DNA from: CAVRUH01 sp963822595
GTDB taxonomy: Bacteria > Chlamydiota > Chlamydiia > Chlamydiales > Waddliaceae
NCBI GenBank assembly: GCA_963822595.1
Contig: CAWGIG010000003.1
Coordinates: 124,001 to 188,000 of the forward strand
Direction: 5' to 3'
Length of the DNA stretch: 64,000 bases
Position numbers and translations under genes: made by a program. Shown here one piece after another: positions 37,501 through 45,478 of this stretch (position 1 is the first letter of the stretch; each line of letters opens with the position of its first letter). The notes below the pieces were generated by a model. That model saw only the letters and a list, made by a program, of their open reading frames with translations, had not been told where the DNA came from and made no database searches.

Positions 37501-38241
37501 ATCAACTTTCTGTCCATTGCTTCCTGTGATTGACACGACATATTCAGAATTGTCAAAATCAAGAAAGTTAAGGGTCAGAGAATTGTCCTTATTCGTTGTC
37601 CATATACGTTTAAGGTCTATAAAATTTTTCGAAATATAGGAAAAATGTCGGCAGGTTCCATTAGGTCGTTCTTCCAAAACCAGACGGTACTTTCTAGTTT
37701 GATCCTTTGTTATATAATGTTGATAGTGACGTCGAGTTCCATTCCCTAGGTGCACAATAAACTTATTTTTATCTCCTTCAGCCCACATGGCATATATAGG
37801 CGGTTCACCTCGCAATAGGGCTTCACAGCAGTTTGTGTAGCCATGTGTGTAAAAATTTGGATCAATTTTACCCTTAAAATTCTTTTTACCATCTTTTTTG
37901 AGGGTGAAAAATAAATATGACCCTTTTCTTTGTTCCACAAGAAGGTTTTGTTCTTCCTTTTCTGGATAGAAGTGTAAACTTAAGGGGAAGGAGTTGCCCA
38001 TACTGTATCCCAATAGACCAATAAAATGATGTCCACCATCATAATAACGAGTCATCTCTAGCGGATCGCTTCCGTCAATATGAATATCATTTTCGACTTG
38101 AACCAATTTTCCATTATTAGCATTGACTACACCCTCGACGAGTGAAAGGGTATCGCATTCTGATGTGAGATAAGGAGTAATTTGCTCCTGAGCGAAAGCA
38201 AGCATCGGTAGAAGGAGGCATGAAAGAAATAGTTTTAACAT
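34435..38241 (-). CDS. Rhs/YD-repeat toxin carrier protein, main part
   Basis: 1268 residues starting with a Sec signal peptide (MLKLFLSCLLLPMLAFAQEQ). The N-terminal 300 residues form a beta-rich domain. From about residue 320 there are more than 25 YD repeats of the pattern xxYDxxGxLxxxxDxxG (for example TTYEYDLSSREIAKIDPLRY). Such repeats build a hollow beta cocoon that encloses the toxin. The frame ends in DNFSYDANGRRDAKEWITIY; a shift of one base near 34470 joins it to the C-terminal part at 33180-34514, giving a protein of about 1680 residues. The Sec signal suggests export and surface exposure. The divergent tRNA-Val gene lies 121 bp upstream. Confidence 0.85.
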   Translation of the reverse strand: MLKLFLSCLLLPMLAFAQEQITPYLTSECDTLSLVEGVVNANNGKLVQVENDIHIDGSDPLEMTRYYDGGHHFIGLLGYSMGNSFPLSLHFYPEKEEQNLLVEQRKGSYLFFTLKKDGKKNFKGKIDPNFYTHGYTNCCEALLRGEPPIYAMWAEGDKNKFIVHLGNGTRRHYQHYITKDQTRKYRLVLEERPNGTCRHFSYISKNFIDLKRIWTTNKDNSLTLNFLDFDNSEYVVSITGSNGQKVDYHMDYKKVKHKKKKFTVEGKVRFMSDVVSNHLLGTHYEALVRQNFFNTYFSIDKVIGPEGRSLFVEYDKNERVKSLSSSETDIPMYSFVYKFNCTEVTDARGAKKEYSYNKERLKSITEFHRHLYYDWDKLGQLESHRITDPEGKTITERKYQYDAHGNISQTDVFGNITQKDSKDTYYVRYTHTTDGNNLPITENHNDQHVITYGYFPNTQILASKHTFADQKFVEKEFYQYDKNGILIQKIVDDGNSVDINDLSNTSTRLVTDIEPQLNPGLSGMTLPKIIRQSYVDPKTGEKHLLSKTERIYSHGDLLAEEKVYDAQENYRYSTYYEYNTQRKLIKTINAIGETTLYNYDANHNKIYEEKLGSGKKTHFIYDTSNRLIEEIEEHADGNILKTSSTYDIMGNKIATVDEFKQVTTYEYDLSSREIAKIDPLRYVEYKKYDAQNHIIEKIDNDGFVTKTIYNMYGSPLEVLYPDGSSKTFIYNLQGHLIKEWEKDGTYTTYELDYLGRTKIENKYSKEGRLLKSLQNVYSGKNLISKIDALGHQTNYSYDGAGRLVSMENGGVITFYEYDSLGRQSKIAISDHVTLFQYDNLDRIVQRTIQDAQGNLYSKEEYSYDTHGNKTIERIYSNNDSFAEHKTLYNSQNLPTKSIDPLGNETSIFYDFTDHLEKTTVDALGRSEIEVYDPLNRVKEVRVKSPFGTVIAESSFSYDGRGNKIHQQEKVLSDDISLGYYHVYTSYDSMGQKILEDEQGEKITRFSYNCGRLESITNPDGVVISHTYDPLGRLEVQSSSDGTIYHRFSYDLNDNVIQAEDVVQETTTYRSYDIKDRLIYEKQASGFEINYSYDPLDRVSEVIFENNRMAYFYTPTCPSSISRYKDNQMQYTYSQHCDLQGRPLSKSITNNSPINYVWDKLGRCIEIDSSAYSQRLCYDKVGNLVSTKISDPLGEYETLFAYDDLNQLIGETGAFDNQYTNDSVNNRRSKNALACNVNELNQLLDDTIDNFSYDANGRRDAKEWITIYL

Positions 38242-38362
38242 GATAGATCCTGAATTGAATTCCTGTCTAAACTACACTGAGGGTTGAAATTTATACAACA
38301 AGAATTTCCAGTTTTTTTATCTTGCATTTTTTCTGCAACTTCCTTTAGTATATTCGACGACA

Positions 38363-38436
38363 GGGGTATTAGCTCAGTTGGTTAGAGCGCCACGTTGACA
38401 TCGTGGAGGTCAGCTGTTCGAGTCAGCTATATCCCA
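38363..38436 (+). tRNA. tRNA-Val (GAC anticodon)
   Basis: A 74-nt cloverleaf: acceptor GGGGTAT/ATATCCC with discriminator A; D arm GCTC-AGTTGGTTA-GAGC; anticodon stem CCACG/CGTGG with loop TTGACAT, giving anticodon GAC (valine); T stem AGCTG/CAGCT with loop TTCGAGT. The CCA end is not encoded. The gene ends 2 bases before the start codon of the ThrRS-like gene, which is unusually close. Confidence 0.95.
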
Positions 38437-38438
38437 TT

Positions 38439-39678
38439 ATGATTCCATCACTCGACGCCATCCGCCAAGCTGCGGCAGTAATTCTAGCCTACACCATTCG
38501 AGATATCGTCCCCGATGTCCTCATGGTCAAAGGCGAACGCACCGACATCGGCTTCTACTACGACTTCATCCTCAAACAACCCCTAGACAAAGAAGCCATC
38601 CCCATCATCGAAGAAAGAATGCGTATTAATATCAAAAATGGCCTTACCCTAAAATCCCTCGAAATGATGCGCGAAAACGCCTCCGCACTCTTCAATTACC
38701 ACAGCCAAGCCATCCAATCGAATCTCGTCCTATACTCCGATAATAACGTCATTCCTATCGTCCAAATCGACTCCTTTTACGACTACTGCCACCCTCCCTG
38801 CGCCCCTATATCCTCCGATATCGCCGCCTTTAAAATACTCTCTATCACAAAAGAAAAAATTAATGTTCCAGGCTCCGGAGTACTCGACATCACCCGCATC
38901 ACAGGTACAGCTTTCCACGATAAAGATACTCTCAAAAAATTCATCAAAAAACTTGAAGAGGCAAAAAAACACGATTACCGGAAGCTCGGAGAGCAAAGAA
39001 ACCTCTTTCTCCTCGAAAATAGCCCCATTTGGCTCCCCAAAGGAACACAAATTCGAGAAAAAATGACCGATTGGTGGAAAAAAGAACACCAAAATCAAGG
39101 GTACTCCTTCGTCAAAGCAAACTCCCATGGCTGACATTTTTCGCCATTTCAATCCCTCCAATGCCGATTTGCCCGTCCGCTATGCCGAATTATCCGAGAA
39201 AACCCTCCCAAAAGAGCAATCGGTCGACCACTCCCTATTAAAGTGCCAAATTTATACCCAAGACATAGCCACAACTTTCTGCACAAAGGAACAAGTGAGC
39301 GATGAAATCAATAAATCCTTGCAATTCATTCGGAAAACCAGTAATATTTTGGGGATTGGGAATCAGTGGTATTTGGTCACCCAAAACAATAGGGATAAAG
39401 CTATTGAACCGCTGGTTGAAGGATTAAAACAGTGCGGAATTACTTATTCCACAGAGATGATTAAGAAATCTGGCAACAGAGGAGCCAAAATCGAAGTGAA
39501 ATGGGTTGATTTCTTGGGGAGAGAATGGCTAGGACCAACTCTTACACTAGAAAATCACGGCGACATAGCCGTAATCACACGCTCAGTTTTTGGTTCTCTA
39601 GAGAGATGCATCGCCCTGCTCGTTGAGCTTCATGCCTTGCAAAAAGAGAACATAGCCGAATCTTTCGAACAGCAATAA
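38439..39678 (+). pseudogene. Degenerate threonyl-tRNA synthetase-like protein, frame broken once
   Basis: The first frame (38439-39134) matches the ThrRS N2/editing domain and motif 1: GFYYDFILKQPLDKEAIPII, ITRITGTAFHDKDTLKKFIK, HDYRKLGEQRNLFLLE and LPKGTQIREKMTDWWKKEHQ. A one-base shift near 39117 joins it to VKQTPMADIFRHFN, DLPVRYAELSE, CTKEQVSDEINKSLQF, KIEVKWVDFLGREW and RSVFGSLERCIALLVE in 39127-39678. The TGS domain, the HxxxH and Cys of the editing site, the motif 2 Arg region and the anticodon domain are missing, and about 40 residues are lost inside the catalytic core. It cannot be a normal aminoacyl-tRNA synthetase. In gamma-proteobacteria thrS precedes infC, so this may be the remnant of that gene or a recycled regulator. 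Confidence 0.75.
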
Positions 39679-39695
39679 CGGAGACAAGAAGACAT

Positions 39696-40244
39696 TTGAA
39701 AGTAAATAAACAGATTCGCGCACCTAAGGTTCGCGTTATAGGCCCGGAAGGGGAGCAAATTGGCATCCTGACGATTCAGGAGGCCTTGCAGAGAGCTACA
39801 ATTGAGGGATTAGATCTTGTTGAAATAGTTCCCAATTCGAACCCCCCAGTTTGTAAGATCATAAACTACGGAAAATACCGTTATGATCAAACCAAACGGG
39901 AAAAAGAAAGTAAGAAAGCGCAGCATCAGATTAAGGTTAAAGAGGTCAAGCTTAAGCCCAATATTGATGAGCATGATCTCCAAACGAAACTCAGGCATGC
40001 ACGAGATTTCCTCGCCGAAGGAAACAAAGTAAAAGTCACATGCATGTTTCGCGGAAGGGAAATGGCCCATCCTGAAATCGGACACCGCTTGATGGCAAGA
40101 GTAATTGCAGAGCTCGAGGATGTGTCAGCCACAGAAGCCCCGGCCAATATGATGGGTCGATTTTTGACAATAGTGTTGGCACCTGCAACAAAGAAAAAAA
40201 CTAAGGCAGTAGGAGGAACAGACCGTGCCCAAAATGAAGAGTAA
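39696..40244 (+). CDS. infC: Translation initiation factor IF-3
   Basis: 182 residues. The N-terminal domain contains KVNKQIRAPKVRVIGPEGEQ, and the C-terminal domain EVKLKPNIDEHDLQTKLRHA and RGREMAHPEIGHRLM. IF-3 binds the 30S subunit and prevents initiation at wrong codons. The start codon is TTG, with GGAG 12 bases upstream. A non-AUG start is well known for infC (AUU in E. coli), where IF-3 limits its own translation by rejecting its start codon; the same control is likely here. It begins 17 bp after the ThrRS-like gene and overlaps rpmI by 20 bp. The last 12 residues are a charged extension. Confidence 0.95.
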   Translation: MKVNKQIRAPKVRVIGPEGEQIGILTIQEALQRATIEGLDLVEIVPNSNPPVCKIINYGKYRYDQTKREKESKKAQHQIKVKEVKLKPNIDEHDLQTKLRHARDFLAEGNKVKVTCMFRGREMAHPEIGHRLMARVIAELEDVSATEAPANMMGRFLTIVLAPATKKKTKAVGGTDRAQNEE

Positions 40245-40419
40245 AAAAGCCCTGGCGTGCCGTTTTAAATTAACAGGCCGCGGTAAATTAGTACATCAAC
40301 GCGCTGGATTGCGTCATATTTTGACAAAAAAGACCAGCAAGCGTAAACGTCAGCTTTCGAAACCCGGTCTCGTAAGCGATGCCCTATTAAAAACATATAA
40401 ACGATGTATGTGCGTATAA
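40225..40419 (+). CDS. rpmI: 50S ribosomal protein L35
   Basis: 64 residues from a GTG start with AGGAGG upstream (40211-40216), which lies within infC. The sequence PKMKSKKALACRFKLTGRGK and the ending KTSKRKRQLSKPGLVSDALL agree with bL35. The order infC-rpmI-rplT is conserved in most bacteria. In many bacteria ribosomal protein L20 represses this operon through a pseudoknot in the leader; no such structure could be checked here. Confidence 0.95.
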   Translation: MPKMKSKKALACRFKLTGRGKLVHQRAGLRHILTKKTSKRKRQLSKPGLVSDALLKTYKRCMCV

Positions 40420-40428
40420 GGAGATACA

Positions 40429-40785
40429 ATGGTAAGAGTAACAAATGCTGTCGCCACACACCGCAGAAAGAAAAGACTGCACAAGATGGCAAAAGGATTC
40501 TGGGGAGATCGTAAAAATCACTGGCGCATGACACATGACGCCGTGATGCGCGCCCTAGCCTATAATTATAAACACCGCAAAGAGAAAAAACGCGACTTCC
40601 GCAGATTGTGGATTGGTCGTATCTCAGCGGCGGCAAAGATGCATGGAATTTCTTTCAGTAAGCTAATCCATGGTCTTAAAAAAGCAAGCTGCGAACTTGA
40701 CCGTAAAGTGTTGTCAGAAATGGCAATCCACGACCCTCAAGGGTTTGCAGCAGTCGTAGGACAGGCTAAACTGGCACTCGCTTAA
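40429..40785 (+). CDS. rplT: 50S ribosomal protein L20
   Basis: 118 residues with the L20 signature (MVRVTNAVATHRRKKRLHKM; KDFRRLWIGRISAAAKMHG in the C-terminal half). It binds 23S rRNA early in large-subunit assembly and often represses its own operon. Nine bp separate it from rpmI, with GGAGA before the ATG. Intact and of normal family length. Confidence 0.97.
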   Translation: MVRVTNAVATHRRKKRLHKMAKGFWGDRKNHWRMTHDAVMRALAYNYKHRKEKKRDFRRLWIGRISAAAKMHGISFSKLIHGLKKASCELDRKVLSEMAIHDPQGFAAVVGQAKLALA

Positions 40786-40795
40786 GAGGATTTTC

Positions 40796-41824
40796 ATGGC
40801 TGATAACGTTCTATCGATACGTAATCAATTTAGCCAAGAGCTGCTGAATGCTCAGACTTCTTCCGACCTGGAAGCGCTTAAAGTGCGCTACCTCGGGAAG
40901 AAAGGTCCCATTCAGGAGCTCATGAAGTCATTAAAGGACGTTCCCCCAGAGGAACGTCCCCATGTCGGAAAAGCCATCAACGACCTAAAGGTGGATATTT
41001 CCTCCAATCTTGACCAAAAATTCACCGATATCATTCTTTCCGAAGAGGGAACTCGCCTCGCTCAAGAAAATATCGATGTCACACTGCCAGGACGCCGTCA
41101 TTTCCCCGGCAGAAAGCACATCATCAGCCAAACTCTCGATCATATGATTGAAATTCTCACCGGAATGGGATTCTCCGTACAATACGGCCCTGATGTGGAC
41201 TCCGATTATTATAACTTTGAAGCTCTCAATTTTGCCGCTGACCATCCTGCGCGCGATATGCAAGACACCTTTTATATCAGCGATAAAGTTCTTTTGAGGA
41301 CGCATACCAGCAACACCCAGACTCGAGTCATGGAGAACAATACCCCGCCGATACGCGTGATAGCGCCGGGTAAAGCCTATCGAAATGAGACCATCACCGC
41401 CCGTTCCCACGTTTTCTTCCATCAAGTGGAAGGATTTTATATCGATAAAGGCGTTACTTTTGCTGATTTATTTGCCACAATCGACGAATTTTATAAGAAA
41501 TTTTTCGGACTCGAGGTGAAAACTCGTATCCGTCCCAGTTATTTTCCTTTTGTGGAACCCGGAATGGAAATCGATGTAAGTTGTATTTCTTGCGGAGGAT
41601 CAGGCTGCAACCTGTGCAAACATACCGGATGGCTTGAAGTTGCCGGCGCCGGCATGATCCACCCCGAAGTCCTTAAAAACGGAAATATCGATCCCGAAAT
41701 TTACTCAGGCTATGCCTGGGGAATGGGTGTCGCCCGCTTGGCCATGCTGAAACACGGAATTAAAGATATACGACAATTCTACGACAACGATCTCAGGTTC
41801 CTCGAACAATTTACCACCCTTTAA
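40796..41824 (+). CDS. pheS: Phenylalanyl-tRNA synthetase alpha subunit
   Basis: 342 residues. The N-terminal coiled coil (LEALKVRYLGKKGPIQELMK) is followed by the class II catalytic domain: motif 1 region HPARDMQDTFY, motif 2 TARSHVFFHQVEGFYIDKG, the Cys-rich zinc-like loop SCISCGGSGCNLCKHTGW, and motif 3 YAWGMGVARLAMLKHGIKDI. The enzyme charges tRNA-Phe together with PheT, which is not in the window. Ten bp after rplT with GAGG, so it is co-transcribed with infC-rpmI-rplT. Intact. Confidence 0.97.
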   Translation: MADNVLSIRNQFSQELLNAQTSSDLEALKVRYLGKKGPIQELMKSLKDVPPEERPHVGKAINDLKVDISSNLDQKFTDIILSEEGTRLAQENIDVTLPGRRHFPGRKHIISQTLDHMIEILTGMGFSVQYGPDVDSDYYNFEALNFAADHPARDMQDTFYISDKVLLRTHTSNTQTRVMENNTPPIRVIAPGKAYRNETITARSHVFFHQVEGFYIDKGVTFADLFATIDEFYKKFFGLEVKTRIRPSYFPFVEPGMEIDVSCISCGGSGCNLCKHTGWLEVAGAGMIHPEVLKNGNIDPEIYSGYAWGMGVARLAMLKHGIKDIRQFYDNDLRFLEQFTTL

Positions 41825-41831
41825 GGAGACT

Positions 41832-42698
41832 ATGTTAACTGTATCTACAGATGATGCAGGGAAGTCCCTTCTTCAATATATAAAAGGTTCTCTAAACGAA
41901 ACCCTTTCGGGTAGAGAAATCAAAAGAGCTATCGAAGCAAACCTTTGCCAAGTAAATGGCAAAGTCGAGCGTCATGCTTCCACCAAAGTCAAAAAAGGGG
42001 ATAAAGTTGAATTTCAAGTCATTAAAGCTCCTTCCAAAACAGAAACTGAAGAAGAAGAAGAAAAAGACAACAACATCCTTTTTGAAGACGACTATATCAT
42101 GATATACAATAAACCTGCCGGACTTACCTCCGATATAAAAGGGTTAGGACGCCATTTCCCCGCTTATGAAATCGTCCACCGCCTTGATAAAGAAACAACC
42201 GGAGCCATTATTTTTGCAAAAACCCCCGAAGCGGCTGAAAAAATCAAAGAATTGTTCAAAAAAAGAGAAATTCATAAAGTCTATCATGTGATTATCGACG
42301 GCATTCCAAGAACGAAAAGCGGAATCATCGAAAGTCATATCGGTAAAGTCCAAGCAAGAGGGGATTATGTCCTTTGGGGATCTGTCAAACCAGAGGACGG
42401 CAGAGAAGCCAAAACCTCTTGGCGTTTAATTAAGCCCGGAAAAAGCGCCTCTCTAGTATACTGTGAGCCTATCACGGGAAGGACGCATCAGATTCGCGTC
42501 CATATGAAAGAAATGGGATTTCCTGTGTTAGGGGATTATCGTTATCAGCGCCAATTTAGATGTTCTTATTCACCAAATCGTCTGATGCTTCACGCGGCCT
42601 CCATATCTTTTATGCATCCTTTTACTAAGAAGAAAATCTTTGTCGAAGCGCCTACTCCGGAGGACTTTCAGACAGCATTAGATCGAGTGATTCAATGA
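41832..42698 (+). CDS. RluA-family RNA pseudouridine synthase
   Basis: 288 residues. An S4-type RNA-binding region is at the N-terminus (LSGREIKRAIEANLCQVNGK). The catalytic domain has the signature HRLDKETTGAIIFAKTPEAA, in which the Asp is catalytic, and the later GRTHQIRVHMKEMGFPVLGD. The family converts uridines to pseudouridine in rRNA or tRNA; the exact target (RluC, RluD or other type) cannot be told. Seven bp after pheS, with AAGGAG before the ATG. The stop overlaps the next gene by 4 bp. Confidence 0.93.
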   Translation: MLTVSTDDAGKSLLQYIKGSLNETLSGREIKRAIEANLCQVNGKVERHASTKVKKGDKVEFQVIKAPSKTETEEEEEKDNNILFEDDYIMIYNKPAGLTSDIKGLGRHFPAYEIVHRLDKETTGAIIFAKTPEAAEKIKELFKKREIHKVYHVIIDGIPRTKSGIIESHIGKVQARGDYVLWGSVKPEDGREAKTSWRLIKPGKSASLVYCEPITGRTHQIRVHMKEMGFPVLGDYRYQRQFRCSYSPNRLMLHAASISFMHPFTKKKIFVEAPTPEDFQTALDRVIQ

Positions 42699-43694
42699 AA
42701 TTCCTGATTGTAAAAACATCTTCCTTAGGAGATATTTTACAATCATTCCCTGTGGCCACCTACTTGCATACAAAATTCCCTGGATGCCAAATTGACTGGG
42801 TTGTTGAAGAAGAGTTTTCAGAACTCGTTAAGGCAAACACTCAGGTTTCCCATGTATTTTGTGTTAAAACACGTCAATGGCGTCGGGGAAAAGCTTGGAA
42901 AGACTTTTTTTCTTTCAAAGCGGAATTGCAAACTCATGTTTATGATGCAGTTTTTGATCTTCAAGGAAACACAAAATCAGGACTCATCACTTTTTTAGCA
43001 AAAAGTAGAAAAAAGTTGGATTCGGTCGAACATACAGTCCCTGAAAAACCCAATCTTCTTTTTACCAATATTAGATTCAATCCACCTTCCGCTCTAAATA
43101 TCCGCGATGATTATCTGTATCTCGTCAAAAGTTACTTTTCCGATACCGCAATATTTATTCCAACAGCCCATTGAGCTATCAGTTTCTTCTGTAGACAAAG
43201 ATAAAATAGCAAATATTCTTAATCAGCCCTCTCTTGAAGGTCTCATGAAGGTCTTAGTATGTCCGGGGTCGGCCTGGAAAAATAAACAACTGACATCTTC
43301 TCAACTCAAAGAGTTTTTAGTCGAATATAAATCAAAATCTCCATGTGAGTTTCTCTTTTGTTGGGGGTCAGAATCCGAACGAATACTGTCTCAGCAGTTA
43401 TCCGGTGAGTTTCCGGGTTCTGTGTTATTGGAAAAATTATCTTTGTCTGCATTGCAGCATTTGATGGGAAAGATCGATTTAGTTGTTACGATGGATTCAC
43501 TACCATTGCATCTTGCCGGAACGACATCAGTGAGCACTTACAGTTTTTTCGGACCGTCCCTTGCAAAAAAGTACTGTCCGCAAGGGCTTCAGCATCGTTA
43601 TTTTCAGGGGAAATGTCCCTACGGCCGCACGTTTGAAAAGCGCTGTCCCATTCTTCGCACCTGTACCACAGGCGCCTGCTTGCGAAAGGAATAA
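42695..43694 (+). pseudogene. Heptosyltransferase-like glycosyltransferase (GT9), frameshifted
   Basis: N-terminal half (42695-43174): KFLIVKTSSLGDILQSFPVA, the GT9 start motif, then IDWVVEEEFSELVKAN. C-terminal half (from about 43160): VLVCPGSAWKNKQLTSSQLK, DLVVTMDSLPLHLAGTTSVS and TYSFFGPSLAKKYCP, the usual nucleotide-sugar site. The family adds heptose to the lipopolysaccharide core (WaaC/WaaF). The two halves are in different frames and join near 43160. Together they give about 330 residues, a normal length. It overlaps the rluA stop (ATGA). The family role in the outer membrane makes an assembly indel as likely as decay. Confidence 0.8.
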
Positions 43695-43875
43695 AATATC
43701 CTGCCTCCGTGTCCAACTCCTTAAAATTAAAATACTTTTTATATACAAACTGATTTAAAACAGAGAGCAATCCAGGTCTTTGTCGCCCCCTTACCGGGAA
43801 ATAACTAATAGACGTTAGGCAACCAATTTTCAACGCAGAGCGGCCCAGTCCCTTCGGGCCCCCTTTCGGGAAATA

Positions 43876-44050
43876 ACTGTGACCTATATAATGTTTGCGG
43901 TATTTCGTGTGTCTTAGATCGTACCGCCACTGGTGTTTTTGTACCCGTCGCAGAGCGTGATCAGCGGGGGCTTGCGATTTTATCGCTGGGAAGCTTGCTA
44001 TCCCGTTTAGGAGACTGCCTCTATATTTTTATAGCCCCCGCCGCACGTTA
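43876..44050 (+). ncRNA. Candidate IS110 bridge RNA, copy B
   Basis: The leader between the element's left end and the transposase ATG at 44087 can fold into two domains. The first is stem GCGGTA (43897-43902) with TACCGC (43922-43927) around a 19-nt loop. The second is stem GCGGGGGCT (43964-43972) with AGCCCCCGC (44033-44041) around 60 nt that include hairpins GCGA-TTTTA-TCGC and GGGA-(9 nt)-TCCC. This fits the two-loop plan of IS110 bridge RNAs. Target and donor guides are not assigned. Confidence 0.45.
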
Positions 44051-44086
44051 ATACCTTTTTTATACCAACAAAAAAAGGAATTAAGA

Positions 44087-45478
44087 ATGAAGAATACTTC
44101 AAAAAAGATTAAAACTAAAGAAGAAAGTACTAGTTCATTACCAGTACTTCATCCTAATACTGCAGGCATCGATATAGGTTCGCAATCGCATTTTGTGGCT
44201 GTGCCATCAGAAAGAGATCAATTTCCCGTACGAGAATTCCGGACATTTACCGGTGATCTTCTCAAAATGATCGATTGGCTTAAACAATGCCGCATTGAAA
44301 CAATCATCATGGAGTCAACAGGTGTTTTCTGGATACCCGCTTTCGAGTTACTTGAAAGTAATGGGTTTGATGTAAAGCTTGTCAATGCCCGTCATGTTAA
44401 AAACGTAAGCGCACATAAGACAGACGTACTTGACTGTCAATGGCTGCAACAACTCGGAACATTTGGTTTAATGAAAGGGGCATTTCGACCTGTAAATGAG
44501 ATTTTACCACTAAGGGCCTACCTTAGGCAGCGAGATATGCTTATTAAAAGTGCTGCAGAACATATCCAACATATGCAAAAGGCCCTAACACAAATGAATC
44601 TGCACCTACACAATGTTATCAGCGACATCACCGGCAAGACAGGTATGGCGATTATAAGGAGTATTGTATCGGGTGTTACAGACCCCAAAAAATTAGCCGC
44701 TCTAAGGGATGAGCGATGCCACAATCCTGAAGATGTCATAGAAGCATCGCTTGTAGGAAATTACAGAGAAGAACATTTATTCAGTCTTAAACAGGCCCTG
44801 GATCTCTACGATTTCTATACAACAAAACGATCAGAGTGCGATTTAAAAATCGAACGGGAGGTCGGAAAGTTTGAGTCTAAATTAAAACCAGAAGACGAAA
44901 AGAAACAAGCAAAAGAAGCAGAAAAGACAAAAAAACCAAAAGAAAATAAAAAGTATCAGAAACATGAATACCAGTTTGACCTCACATCTCAACTGGTTAA
45001 ACTTGCAGGAGTAGACCTGACAAAAATTCCATCAATAGGTGCAAGCTCAGCACTTACAATCATATCTGAAATAGGACTAGACATGAGCCGTTGGCGAAGC
45101 GCCAAACACTTTGCATCATGGTTAGGACTATCCCCAGGAAACAAAGTATCAGGGGGCAAAAGATTAAGTGGAAAAACCAAACCATGTGTTAACAGGGTAG
45201 CTGTATTGTTAAGAATGTGTGCAAACACACTATACAGATCCGATTGTGCATTTGGGGCCTATCTGCGTAGGATGAAAGGGAGATTAGGATCCCCAAAAGC
45301 AATCACTGCTCTTGCACACAAACTAGCGAAGCTTATTTATCTCATGTTAAAATACGGAGTGGAATTTGTTGAAAAAGGAGTTCAATTTTACGAGAAGATG
45401 TACCAGGAACGTAGATTGGCAAACCTTAAGAAAAAGGCCAAGGAAATGGGGTTTGAACTAACCCAAATGACAGCCTAA
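44087..45478 (+). CDS. IS110-family transposase (DEDD), copy B
   Basis: 463 residues, identical to the protein at 2487-3878. N-terminal RuvC-like DEDD domain (first Asp in AGIDIGSQSHFVAVP; later KTDVLDCQWLQQL), Lys/Glu-rich linker, and Transposase_20 domain with the conserved serine region. AAAAAAGGAATTAAG precedes the ATG and serves as ribosome site. An AT-rich non-coding tail of about 170 bp follows before the right end. Confidence 0.94.
   Translation: MKNTSKKIKTKEESTSSLPVLHPNTAGIDIGSQSHFVAVPSERDQFPVREFRTFTGDLLKMIDWLKQCRIETIIMESTGVFWIPAFELLESNGFDVKLVNARHVKNVSAHKTDVLDCQWLQQLGTFGLMKGAFRPVNEILPLRAYLRQRDMLIKSAAEHIQHMQKALTQMNLHLHNVISDITGKTGMAIIRSIVSGVTDPKKLAALRDERCHNPEDVIEASLVGNYREEHLFSLKQALDLYDFYTTKRSECDLKIEREVGKFESKLKPEDEKKQAKEAEKTKKPKENKKYQKHEYQFDLTSQLVKLAGVDLTKIPSIGASSALTIISEIGLDMSRWRSAKHFASWLGLSPGNKVSGGKRLSGKTKPCVNRVAVLLRMCANTLYRSDCAFGAYLRRMKGRLGSPKAITALAHKLAKLIYLMLKYGVEFVEKGVQFYEKMYQERRLANLKKKAKEMGFELTQMTA

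Noticed and set aside
38290..38362. Promoter for tRNA-Val (TTGCAT and TATATT-like boxes)
   Set aside because: The spacing between the boxes (19-21 bp) is poor, and the region is AT-rich enough for such matches by chance.
40265..40636. Antisense frame of 123 codons over rpmI and rplT
   Set aside because: It is a shadow of the ribosomal protein genes.
41832..42698. Naming the pseudouridine synthase RluD or RluC
   Set aside because: The signature is shared by the whole RluA family and the target site cannot be read from the sequence.
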